Shown: in pieces, positions 47,195 through 58,043 of the stretch
Position numbering within the stretch: the first letter of the stretch is position 1
How the letters are laid out: every line of letters begins with the position of its first letter
Origin: Ophioderma brevispina
Taxonomy: Eukaryota; Echinodermata; Ophiuroidea; Amphilepidida; Ophiodermatidae
NCBI GenBank assembly: GCA_023653785.1
Contig: JAMKCH010002926.1
Span: 1 to 64,000 of the forward strand
DNA: 64,000 bases
Direction of reading: 5' to 3'
Made by a program: the position numbers and the translations under genes
Notes under the pieces: generated by a model
What the model saw: only the letters and a program-made list of their open reading frames with translations
Told to the model about the DNA's origin: nothing
The model's database searches: none

Positions 47195-50100
47195 CCATAC
47201 ACACTTTACTTGCTAATAGTAAATTGCCCCACCCCCCGGTCAGCCGAAACAAATTGAAAGAAGCAGAAAAAAATTACGCATAATATCCATAAAAACCAAA
47301 CATACGCAAGAAGCAATGAGGATTGATGAAGTAAAAAAAGGGGGCCGCATTAAATGGATGCACCAGATTCTGACACTTGCTGGGGGGGTGTAAAGAAATC
47401 ATGCCATTGCTATAGATTGAATGAAAGCTTTAAACTGCCTCTAATCCACACCCCTCCATGTGGATACATAAATAAATAATCAAAGCTTTTGCACCTAAGA
47501 GCTGCCCTAATCCCTTACGAGAATACTAGAGTAAAATGTCCACAAATAAAAGAAGACGACAGGCAAGCATCGTCGTATCCTTGACACACACACTATTTCA
47601 AACATAGTCAACTAACACATTTTTGAGCAGCAATAAGCAAATTTTAAGGATTTTGGATACAGAGTTATGGTGCGTATAACTGGAATCTTGAAAAGGAGCG
47701 ACCATTTACTTTCCAGTGACTCCCGTTGGGAATTCAGATGGCCGGCAATTAGTTGACTTTCCTCTGACAATTCGATTATGTACATATACAGCTGGCACTG
47801 CAACACATGTTTGAAAAAAACCCAATTATTGGCGATTTTACAAATATAGATGCCGAATACTAGGTACACTGTAGTAATACGGTACCACTGTTCATACTGA
47901 CCTCTATATAGGTAAAGTTAATGCAATTACCTTAGTGCTCATAATCTCCACACAAGCAGTGTATACTATTTTGATATAAGTGATACGACTCAATACGAGC
48001 TTCCCATCAATAGTTTCCCATGCATGATGAAAATACATATTGTTCAATGTAAGATCACCAGCTCTTCTGCTCGAGGGAAGTCTCAGGGGCCGACTGTTGC
48101 CATGAGTGGCTCAAGCCAACGTGTCAAGACTTACCCTACGTTTGCTAACCGCCCCACATCCACTAGGCTGCTTAGCAGGCCCCCGAGGATCTGGAAGAAA
48201 CGCCATTCAAGGAACGACTGAACACAGGCTCCTAGCCGCCTTTACTCTCGGTCCTCTGATCCAAAGTCCATACTCCACCTTCTTCTATTCTACCACTACC
48301 TTCGCTTTGGTCATCCGAGTCGAATTTAAACACTAATAACAGTACTTAGTCGCGCCATCGAATTTTCGGAGCTGACAGCTACCAATACCCCAGAAACATT
48401 TATTTGGCATCATGAACAGATAATAACACCGCAAGAGGATGAAACTACGTAAATGGAGGTAGGTCCGTTCCATGATTCTTACTTCCCGACTGATGTGGCT
48501 ACACCGACAATAGTTGCTTCAAGAGTTCAAAAGCCAACGGAGGCGCCCCGAGAGTCGTCTCCCCTTCAAATGGCCTCTCAATAATTCCCCTCAAAATGAA
48601 AACAAAAACAAAGCCAGAGAGCAGCAGACACCTAAACTAACAAATATGTTGAATTTGCACATAAGACCATTGAATTGAATAAAGAAAAACATTTACTACC
48701 GAACTATGACAAATAAGCACGTTTTTACGAACTGCATATTAATTCCTAAAAATTATTATTATTATTTGTTTGTAATTCTCCACCATAGCTCCCTCCTTAA
48801 ACCCAAATGGGCGCTTTATATACAAGCAATCCAAGCTGAACAACTCATTTCAAACACAACATTCATCTTAATTATAGCAGGTTAACAGTTTGAGATAATT
48901 TAAACGTGGAGCGAACGAGAGATGAGAGAGAGCACGTCTATCATTCACTAATATTATACGAACTTAGGACAAACCTCCAACATTGCGTAACCCAGCTACC
49001 ATCTTACATCCTCAATTGTAGAGGCTACAAGTAAGCCCAAGCTATACTTTAACACACGTAAATTAATACTCCATACAACCCGCCACACTATTGCAAAGCT
49101 GCAATGAAATCTATCCAACATTAGAAAGACGAGGGAGTCATTAAAGGGAGGAACCAAGAAAAGATTCCCGACAATTTGGGTGGAAACAATTCATACGAAA
49201 GAAAAATCAGAGGATGACCAAACAACGATTCGCTTTACCACAAAATGTAGTTGGTTTAAGGCTACGAATCATTAAAACTAAGTTAACGCCAGGCTTAACA
49301 AACATCAAATAAAATTCAATCGTATGAAACAACCAATTGCGCGTAAATACCATAATTCACGAAATATACCAGTAATACCTACCGCATACACCCCAGCATT
49401 TAGACTATTATTACTTGACCACTAATAGTTAAACTCCACGTCACGCCGACTGAGCCACTAAAACAACCAGATTGACGCCGAATTGAACGAAAACACTTGA
49501 CCTTTATAATATGATTTGAAATTGGGCATCATTTAAAAATAACCCATCATTGGAGCATGACCACAATATACTATGTTGTAAGGCAACTACGATACGTAGG
49601 CCGATTATGGACAGAAACCATATTCCCACAAATACATTTTTTTCCTTCAGGAAAAAATACAAACCACAACGTTGCCACTACCATGCAATTAACCACATGA
49701 ATAAGGACTTTGAAATTAGAAATTTCGTGCCCGAATCAAACACCAAAACAAAATGGGGAAAACCAATTACAAAACCTCACCGTCAAATCATTTGATTAGT
49801 ACTCTTAACCGCCAAAGCAATCCAAGCTAAAACGGATCGCCTGCGATAATAAAATTCAGGGAACCAAACGCGCGAATTGCAACTTCTCAAGGCCTCGAGA
49901 TACTCCACAATTTAATGATTTTACAAAATCACTCCAACCTCCTAAAATTAACATTGCACATATAACCCTTTTTGGCAGAACGCAGACATAGAATTTAAAC
50001 ATTTGGATAACGAACTATGATGACTCGACCGATGAAGATTACTACATCCAGCATTCAGCTACGACTCGTCATAACATAAACTCATATCTCTGGGGTTGCG

Positions 50101-51639
50101 CTACAGACAATTACTGCTATACTGCATAGCAAAAACTCTAACAGCCCAAATCAGGCAACGTCATATACAACGAGAAGGACAATATTTTTTCTAACTGTGA
50201 CCCCCGCCCCCTTAAAAAGTGGGGGGGTAGCAGAGGAGACACAGCCGCTAACTGTATATGCGTAAAATACACAAAATATAGCATTAACAAAAATATAAAT
50301 AACTTGGACGTTACGCAAAACATTCAATCTGATTCACCACTCGTTCGGAAACACTATAACATCACCCTTTCGTCGGTGATTCGGATCCAAGTTTCGGGCT
50401 ACAACGCGCGTAAACCCGGAAGTTTTTGGCGAACGAAGACACGGAATCCCATCGCAAACAGACGCGTTCGTGCCATTTGATTCAGAATTAGACGATCATA
50501 TAATTCACACAACTCGCCAATATAATACCCTGCTCATAACACACTCAGAATCCCCGCTGAGCATGAAGTATCGACACGAACACCACTACAAATACGCACA
50601 AAACTCACCATCAATAACATCTCTCACCACTGACACTATCGAACCACTTCTCTTCGACAGGATTCTGAAAACAAAACTCTGGCTACGCGCGTAAAACCGG
50701 AGTGTATCGGAACGTATAGACAGAACCGGAATCCAATACGCAACACAACAAGACGCGTACGTTCCATTTGTTTCAGAAATATATAACACTCCACCAATGA
50801 TACACATCACAAACACACACCACCGCTGGAGTCTGAAATACTGTTAACTAATACCAACTTACAATACACGCCCGAATCGCCACACAAAGAACATCGCACA
50901 CCCGGGTATTCATATGCACAAGCAAAGCAATTAATGTATTATGCTTGCCCGATCAAATAAGTACACTACAATCCCATACTCCCAAGTAACACCAATGTCG
51001 TATCATCCAGTGTGGCTGTAGAATCACTCAACTCAGCTAGCTCACCAACGACAATCAAAAGTGAACCAGCATTATGTTCCAGATATGCCAATTCCAGTCG
51101 GCGACTCTTCTTCGATTTTATCCTCAAAAGCAAGGATCATAACCCATGCATATGGCACACTGTCGCACACAAGCTTGGTAGATAAGCCAACCTTCAATTC
51201 CAGAAACTATCGGCGTTCGAAAAAATCCTCGAGTATTAAGGAATCAGTTTTTAAACTAACGAAATGTCGTAATGTTTACTTTTTACCCGGTGCAGAAATA
51301 GGACGAGGCATTTTTCCCATGACAATCGTTACTAGCACTGTAAAACGACTATACAGAGATCCACCCGCTGTATAATGCGATTTAACGAATCAGCTGTTTA
51401 CCTCCTTCACATATGTCCCCAAGGCCGGCAAATATAAACTGCGTATTTGTTCATGCTACCAATCTATCGGTCGCGTACCAGACAACGAAACTATCACCTC
51501 TTAGTTTTCATTGAGACATTCGTTGACGCCCTAACACCTATCCTGTGTGTAGTATTAGGTAAGCAAACCATATAGCGATAATATAAACCTACGAGTAGTG
51601 TAAAGTACTATATCCAATACATTTTTAAACTAGAAATAA
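47195..51639. other. 4.4-kb extra segment inside the long copy, no gene recognised
   Basis: Present only in the second unit. Frames of 60-104 codons occur (largest 51061-51375 plus, 104 codons) but show no known domain. A diverged duplication is seen at about 50400-50500 and 50690-50785 (CGCGCGTAAA, CCGGAAT / CGGAATCC, ACGCGT.CGT.CCATTTG). It could be captured host sequence, an older insertion, or the original interior that was lost from the short copy. Confidence 0.45.
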
Positions 51640-51817
51640 GCATGACCGATTAGATGCGAAGGCGAAGAAGCATGCACGAACATGATTCAAAATCAACCCC
51701 CCCCAACAATGCGAAAGCTGTTGCGCAGGCCTGCTAGGGCGAAGCGGTCACGTGACCAGGGCACAACCTTGGACTTGCCCCCAGACCAGACATAGACTCC
51801 GTCCTCCTTGATAAAGG

Positions 51818-51869
51818 GCCGTTTATATCTTTAGCTCGATCCCTTTTTGGGACCTCGCGATATAAACGG
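51818..51869. repeat. 3' hairpin of the long rolling-circle copy
   Basis: CCGTTTATATC and GATATAAACGG pair perfectly over 11 bp, with an inner GATCCC/GGGACC pair, four bases before the element end at 51873. Confidence 0.85.
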
Positions 51870-51873
51870 GATT

Positions 51874-53290
51874 AAACCAATCCAGATCATTGGAAGTTTT
51901 TTTTTACAATTTTTGTCATTTACCTTTATAAATCCAAAACCAATGGCCGTAGGTGGTACAAACTATCATTTTTGGAATCCTATGAGTTAGATGGACAAAA
52001 AGGGCATTACGTTTCACATGATTGAGGCATTTTAAAAATTTGACCCTGTATAAACTGAATGAAATTGGCCCCATGAAAAAGTTGATACCACCAATTTGAG
52101 AGTACCTACCTCCTAGCATTGATGTTAGAGGGTCCATACTAAACTCACAAAGGTGTTTAACCTGTTCTGTAGTGGGAGGTAAACAACCCCGTAAATAAGG
52201 CCCCGTGATATTCTGCTCCTTCTCTACTTGTGGAAATTAAGCTCTTTTACATTGGCATAATTCGGCCATTTTTGAAATGACGAAATTGAACTTTTTTGGG
52301 ATTCAAGCTTTTGAAGCCTTTGCTTAATCCCTAAAACCTCCCCCTTCCCCACCGATCAAGTTGCGTTATTGGTAGGCGCCTGTAACCAATTTAAGGTTTC
52401 AACTTTGTCCGGGAGATGAGAGGGGGGAACGATTTTACAGTACGTAAGAAAAATGCGCCAACACTTTTGTCCAAGATTGTAGTCACCATTGGATTAACAC
52501 CCAGTTATTGTAACTAGTCGTATTCGCGCGCCAAAACAACATTGACAAATCAACGAACAGCACACCTTGTTAATCTGTCTTTATCATTTAGTAGACATGA
52601 ATACTCGAATTCTCATTGGTTAACAGGTAATTGATATTTTATGTATTGCGTGGTAATAAATTGCTAACCACGTAATATATCCCGTATCGCGTGATGATTA
52701 CACCAAATATTAGAAGCTCTACTTTAACATACATTGAAATTCTATGTGTGTAATGATCTTGTGCATCTGTGGAATAGACTGCTCTGATCCACCCCCCCCC
52801 CCCCGAGAAGCACAGTCCAATATGGCCTTTTTTGCAAACACATTTTTCGCAACAAATTGTGAAATCCATGCGTTGTGAGCATGGTGACCACGGCCAGAAA
52901 AATCTTTCAAAGAGGTGAGTTAAGGTTTCCCCAGTCTATCCCAGTCAGTGGTCAGGCATACTCTGCATAATTTTTTCCCCCAAGCGCTTACTGTGGGCTG
53001 GCTAACTGACAGCCTGGTCTAGGACTGCCTTGTTGGACATTGTGAATGGCAGCTAAAACTGTAACTGGTCTACACTGACATAAGTCTAAGATGATACTAG
53101 CGATAGGCCTGGGCCAGGCCAGACTAGGACAGGACCTTTGGTCTAGGCCTATACTGGCCGTGGTTGTTATTAATTATTTGGAAGTTCTTGGCCCATAATA
53201 TATCTATGGCCTGTACTAATATAGGCTTATGATAAAATGTAATCTGAGCTAATTAGCTTATCACATTTCAAATATTAATTTCTACTAAAT
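51874..53290. other. Presumed intron of KLHL locus 3, no gene seen
   Basis: Contains a 13-base C run near 52791-52803 and TAGGCCT-rich sequence at 53100-53160. No recognised domain or RNA. Confidence 0.4.
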
Positions 53291-53443
53291 GATAAATTCG
53301 TTATCCCCTCTTTGTTCTTATGCAATACGGAAAAATACGTTGGTTAGGTTTGCAGTTATCACCTGATGCCGCAGAGACGGGCATTCCAAACATAGGTATT
53401 TCTCTGTATTGCGTGAACAAACGGGGGATAACTAAATTATTAG
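53291..53443. mobile_element. Small inverted-repeat element, about 153 bp
   Basis: ATAAATTCGTTATCCCC ... GCAATACGG on the left is matched in inverse by CCGTTTGTTCACGCAATAC... on the right, giving arms of about 45 bp. A 17-base string of the left arm is identical to 20294-20310. Confidence 0.7.
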
Positions 53444-53499
53444 TCGATATGCGATCAGTGGTGCAAAGAAATCATTGTAGTCTACAGTTTTGGTAAAAA

Positions 53500-53548
53500 G
53501 TCCCCGGATGCATACAATATTCTTTTAATATTGTATAGCATCCGGGAC
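53500..53548. repeat. 49-bp hairpin
   Basis: GTCCCCGGATGCATACAATATT and its inverse AATATTGTATAGCATCCGGGAC pair over about 21 bp with one or two bulges and a four-base loop. The stem is about the length of a small pre-miRNA but shorter than typical; it may instead be a very short fold-back element. Confidence 0.7.
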
Positions 53549-53644
53549 ATTTTAGCGAGAACGGACTTATGAAAACACGGTAGCGAGATTCAAGACTCTC
53601 CGTGGACTACAACATGATGACGCAAGGTGTGTTTGAGTTCCAGC

Positions 53645-53805
53645 TGATATTTAAATAATATAATCATATAATGGCTTTGTTCGTATGATACAAGAATATA
53701 TTGCACTCGATAGAAAAACATGTACTCGTCTTCGACTCCTACAATATTTTCTAGTAGTACAATATATTCTTGTATCATACTTAAAATCCATCATATTATA
53801 AAGTA
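53645..53805. mobile_element. Fold-back MITE of about 160 bp
   Basis: TATGATACAAGAATATATTG occurs at about 53686 and in inverse at about 53780, and the outer AATATAATCATATAATGG / TTTATAATATGATGGATT blocks also pair. Arms are about 60-70 bp. It lies just downstream of the BTB exon donor of KLHL locus 3. Confidence 0.72.
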
Positions 53806-53947
53806 TTACGAGGGGGGCTCTGGATGTCGACTTTTATATTCCATGATGCATCGGGAAAACACCCCTCTCAAATGTTGGCGGTGCATCGTATTGTGAATAG
53901 CGAGGAGAAATGAATGAAGAAAATAAGCTACTATTTTATTCCCATAC

Positions 53948-54580
53948 CTCTTCCTTTGTTGTTCTTTCTATCATGTTGTCTTTAACAAAACACATTTCAG
54001 ACATTCTATTGTTGTTTTGTTCGCACAAGTCTGCACATCTTTTGTGCAATTGAAGAAACTCTTTTGCCTTATCTATGTTTTCCCCTTCTCTAACGAGGTG
54101 TGAAAGGCCATCATGAGTCTTTGCTATTGTCAACGTACTTCCATTGCGCGGGTCTGCAATGATATCCTTGGCTTGGGATGAGAATGTCTAGTCAATTCTT
54201 TAATTAGAGATATACTCCCGACACAAGTCAATGCGTGCTCAAACTGGATGTAACAAGCCATTTCCAAAGTCTCACCTACATTCCAGTTGACAAGCTTCTC
54301 ATTGTCAGTGAGGCAAACTCCAAAAGGGTATCGAAACCAATTGTCTCCTTCCATGGTAATCTCAGCTTTAGTAGGCTTCTTTGAAACCGGGTGAGAACAT
54401 TTTTCTTGAAGTATTCGCAGCTTGAAGCAAGTACAAACTTTGTGCGCATTGAATGTCTCATCGCCCACCTTGATGTAGATGTCACAGAACTGATTCTCAT
54501 CTCCCGGCTGTTTCAAAACCTCCATTAAACAAATCAGCAATTTGTTATCTCTTCTGCGCATTGAACAGATCCACGGAAAA
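53948..54580 (-). pseudogene. KLHL locus 3: BTB and early BACK exon, frameshifted
   Basis: The minus strand encodes ENQFCDIYIKVGDETFNAHK, then in another frame VLASSCEYFKK, then KAEITMEGDNWFRY, LLEFA, TDNEKLVNWNVGETLEMAC and, nearer the 3' end, DIIADPRNGSTLTIAKTHDG and LSHLVREGENIDKAKEFL. FCDI..KVGDETF.AHK..LAS.S.YF is the core of a BTB domain. The exon ends ACA AAG GAA GAG before GTATGG in phase 0, which fits the phase-0 start DLLSIV of the BACK exon 9.4 kb away. At least four frame changes and two stops (near 54185) break it. Since the repeats nearby are noisy, some could be sequence errors. If real, the locus could express only BACK-kelch, or the BTB exon belongs to a dead copy. Confidence 0.72.
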
Positions 54581-55779
54581 TTTGATTAAACTTTACTCAA
54601 CCTTAAATAATCACTTGGCACCCTTATTTGTATGATTGTCAAAGGGAATAGTCTTGCCTAAAAAGATACAATATCTCTTTAGTGTTGCACCCCACCAAAT
54701 AAATGGCCATTGGTTTATGTACACAATAGCCCTAATTAAAAACGTAAAGTTCTATTAACGAAGCGACTCCAGTTGCTTAAATTATGCATTATACCCTTGG
54801 ACTACTAGACCTCTGTATCCCATTCAGGCAAGAAGAGTCCATAAGTGACCACGGATTTTTCGAGATACTGAAGCATGAAGACTACAATGATTTCCGATCC
54901 CCTCTGAAACCGTGGCTTCTAGTCAAAATTCTATGGGTGGTGTTAAAATAAGTACTGTAATTACTCAGTATGCCTCACACACCTTTTTGTCTTGATATTG
55001 GCTGATTTTTTAATAAAAAAAACTTTATCTTTAAAATAATGTCCTCAACACAAAATTGGCCCCAGGAAGTTCCAGTTTCTACTATTAATTTTCAATTTTA
55101 ACTTAGACAACCGTCACTTAGACCGTACACAGAAAATGGAGCAGTTAACCGGAACGGCATGGTCGTCTGCCTCGCGCTTGTTCGTGACTGGAGTCAAATT
55201 GTATGGGTAAATCTGTGTACGACCCCATATGGAGTCCTAGGCCAGTGGGGATTCACAAAAGTGTTACGACTTATCGTCATTTAACCAGTCGACTGTCCCA
55301 ACTCATCATTGACATAACTTGAAAGTAGCTAGTTACTGAGGCTAAGCGAATACTTTAAGGGAGTTTATATTCCACAAATGGTGCCGTGCGTTGGCGAATG
55401 ACCTATCGCCATAGAAAATGTTTGTTGACGACTTTACTGGTGTACTCCGCTGTCAGCAAGACAGAATCTGAAGGTTACCAAGCAGGTGTTATTTTATTTA
55501 ATATCACCCATATTTAAGCGAACAATATGTCGGGTACATTGTATAACTTGAGGAGTTGATCATGTAGACAAACATCTTATCATACCCTCATGTAGATCCC
55601 CCTCATTTTTCATTGGAATAATCGCCCCACTTTTTCTGAACTAATATATCCCCGTCATCACCCCCTCGGACGCGTCTCAAACGTCCGTCATGTCAGTTAG
55701 GAACTGCCATAGCGTGACACCACAAATCCGAAAAATTCGGCGTTCATTGACGCAATCACTCCTCTAATTTGGCGATTTT
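54581..55779. other. No gene seen
   Basis: Upstream of the BTB exon of locus 3. No first exon, promoter motif or repeat was recognised. Confidence 0.35.
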
Positions 55780-56560
55780 AGCAATGTTGAACCGAGTTGA
55801 CTTTCAATCAACACACCAAGGCACTCGCTGCCAAGACGCAGTCTCGTGTCAACCTCCTCAGAAGCCTCGCAGGAACTGGATGGGGTGGATCCACTTTGAC
55901 ACCATTACATCATCCACCACGGTTGCCCTTGGCATACGCCACCGCTGATCCGCTGCACCAGTATGGAGTCACAGCGTACCTTCACACAAATTGATGTCAT
56001 TCTGGATGATGCAATTGGACTTGTTAGTGGTTTGCTTTTGGCGGCGCCTGTGGAAGCCTTCCAATTCTATCTGGCATGCTCCTGCAAACCTTAGAGGAAC
56101 CTTCAACGATCAGTCTTCCCCAAGAAGTGTGATGAACACTGGTAGCCTAATCCCACCAACAACACCCTTTGAGGATCAGATAATTCCCCAGAATCACTGA
56201 CTTTGCTGCGCAGTCCAGTGACGCTGCGGGGTCGCGGTGTCCCTGTCGGTCATCCTGAGTCGGTGACGGATGGTGTGGGCAATGGTCATCCTCCGCTTTG
56301 AACTGGGGCAGTTGTGACAGCAATCTAGCAAGCCCAAAGGCTGTGACCATGATAGGAAAGCATGGGTCACCTCAACAGACTCAGATCTGGCGTTGGTCGT
56401 ACAAAGAACGTCCTTCACAAGATCGGAGTACAACCTTCATCACCAACTGCGATTGTTGAGGAGCCACAAACCCATTAGCCACATCATCGATTGACTGGAG
56501 GTCTACAAGTCCCAAAGGAGAATCCCTAGCCTGATCAACCTGCTATGAAACTATCAGCTG
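55780..56560 (+). pseudogene. LINE C: C-terminal fragment of a reverse transcriptase polyprotein
   Basis: The plus strand reads FNQHTKALAAKTQSRVNLLR followed by SLAGTGWG (55799-55885), then in other frames ALAYATADPL, IDVILDDAIGLVSG (about 55990) and LNRLRSGVGRTKNVLHKIG (about 56365-56425). This is the order seen at the C terminus of Jockey-type LINEs. Several frameshifts and stops are present and the catalytic part is missing. It is the only plus-strand LINE in the window and differs from LINEs A and B. Confidence 0.75.
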
Positions 56561-57310
56561 TGTTCAAGACGGATCTTTCACTGTGGTTTTGGACTTGCAC
56601 GCACGAACGAACTGAGTTGGAACAAGATTTCATCATAATCGGCATCATCTATACACTACGGACTTTAAAATGATCAATAATATTGTTTGTGAATGCAGAA
56701 AAGATTCTGTATCTGGGCTCGGGCTGTTCGCACTCGCCCGATACAGACTCCTCGACTAGATCTAATCCGTATCACCAAAAACTCGCCGAAAACTGATAGT
56801 CTCTCATCGTTAATAAAATTTACATGTAAGCATAATCTTACATTTATTTTGGAATACATATTAACTACACCCAACCTGAAGTTAAGAAAAATACTTGCAG
56901 TACTTTTCTTCTGCTCTGTTACCGACAGAATATAACAAAATTTGTGGTTTTCGGGCTGTGGAAAAACAAGTACTCAGATTAAATTACCAGAGGAGTTCAA
57001 TCTATTGATATAATAAAACGGTGCAGTGAAATATTAACACGCCCCAAATACTGAGAGCGTTTTGTGTTTTATGTGTACCAATACTTAATATGTCCATTAA
57101 AAATAATGGAATGAAATGAAACAAACCTATGTTTTCAATGAGGTAAATCATTATTGCCCCTAGATATTCATTATCAAATAAATATGTACAAAACCCGAAC
57201 GTTCTGCAGCCTAAGAGGCGGAGAAGAGGCTTACTTGGTCTATGGCATTCGAAAATTCAGGAGTGTTCAATACAGAGGAACGTATATTCACCTGATGAGT
57301 GTGGTCCCTA
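56561..57310. other. No gene seen
   Basis: It may contain the 3' tail of LINE C. An 80-codon frame at 56693-56935 is unrecognised. Confidence 0.35.
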
Positions 57311-57391
57311 GTGACTATATATAGATCTATATATAATCTATATATATATAATATTATTATATATATATATTATATAGAGATATATATAATC
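57311..57391. repeat. AT-rich microsatellite
   Basis: Interrupted TA dinucleotide runs border the tRNA-like repeats on their left side. Confidence 0.9.
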
Positions 57392-57600
57392 ATAGGTGCT
57401 AAGGTACGCACATTACACATTTTAGTATTTTTTTATTAAATGGCCATAGGCCTATACATAGGACAATCAATTGGAAAGAAAGAACAATCCCAGAGATGAA
57501 GAAAGCCTCAAAAGATCACTCTCCGGGACTGAAACCCGGGTCACTTGCGTACTTGGCAAGCGTGATATCCATCTACACCACGAGTCCCACACGGCTGATA
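57392..57600 (-). repeat. tRNA-derived SINE, copy 1
   Basis: On the minus strand the head reads ACTCGTGGTGTAGATGGATA (A-box-like) and then CCGGGTTTCAGTCCCGG, a perfect T-arm with a B-box-like core. CTTGC/GCAAG can pair as an anticodon stem, but the loop has A where tRNAs have U33. The body continues through a segment shared with copy 2 to ATTAAATGGCCATAGG (in plus orientation) and the end GGTGCTAAGG. It is a tRNA-derived interspersed repeat rather than a working tRNA. Confidence 0.65.
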
Positions 57601-57711
57601 TACATCTTTTGAGGTGATATCGCTATACAGCTATATAGGTGGCGGGCGCGTTACAGTATATGTATATTCGATTCAAGGGTGGCGCTATGCGGTAAAGTTC
57701 AGATCGAATCA

Positions 57712-57946
57712 TAGTGGCTAAAGGTAACGCACATTAGGCCCTACCACATTTTAAAGTATTTTTTTTTATTAAATGGCCATAGGCATATAAAGACGAACAA
57801 GTCAATTGGAAGAAAGAGATCAGAGAAGAAGAAGCCTCAAAGAGCACTCGCCGGGAATTGAACCCAGCTAAGCCGGGTCACTGTCGTACATTGCAAGCGT
57901 TGCTACCCATCTACTAAACCCACGAGTTCCACACGGCTGAGATAAT
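57712..57946 (-). repeat. tRNA-derived SINE, copy 2
   Basis: A second copy of the repeat at 57392-57600 in the same orientation. It shares GAACTCGTGG at the head, GGTTCAATTCCCGG as B box and the ATTAAATGGCCATAGGC body. GAACTCG and CGAGTGC pair at six of seven positions like an acceptor stem. Small insertions disturb the D and T arms. Confidence 0.65.
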
Positions 57947-58002
57947 ATAAGTATTATATATTTATATATTAATATATCTATCTATATATATATATATTAT
58001 AT

Positions 58003-58041
<39 letters not shown>
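57947..58041. repeat. AT-rich microsatellite
   Basis: Long interrupted TA runs on the right side of the second tRNA-like repeat. Confidence 0.92.

Positions 58042-58043
<2 letters not shown>

Larger units (their letters stand above)
46263..51873 (+). mobile_element. Rolling-circle (Helentron-like) element, long copy
   Basis: 46264 to about 47195 repeats 45046-45975 of the short copy, with many single-base differences, and 51640-51873 repeats 46036-46262. Between them lie 4.4 kb absent from the short copy. The two units touch with no intervening bases. No helicase, HUH endonuclease or other transposon protein was recognised in either strand. The whole pair lies in the presumed first intron of KLHL locus 3, opposite in strand to the gene as drawn here. 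Confidence 0.6.

Noticed and set aside
45046..51873. The direct repeats as LTRs of a retrovirus-like element
   Set aside because: No TG...CA ends, no primer binding site, no gag/pol motifs and no target duplication. The two units touch directly, and inverted sub-terminal blocks plus a 3' hairpin fit a rolling-circle element better.
57530..57600. A functional tRNA gene
   Set aside because: The T arm is good, but the acceptor pairing is poor, U33 is missing from the best anticodon loop and the sequence recurs with a shared body, so a SINE is more likely.
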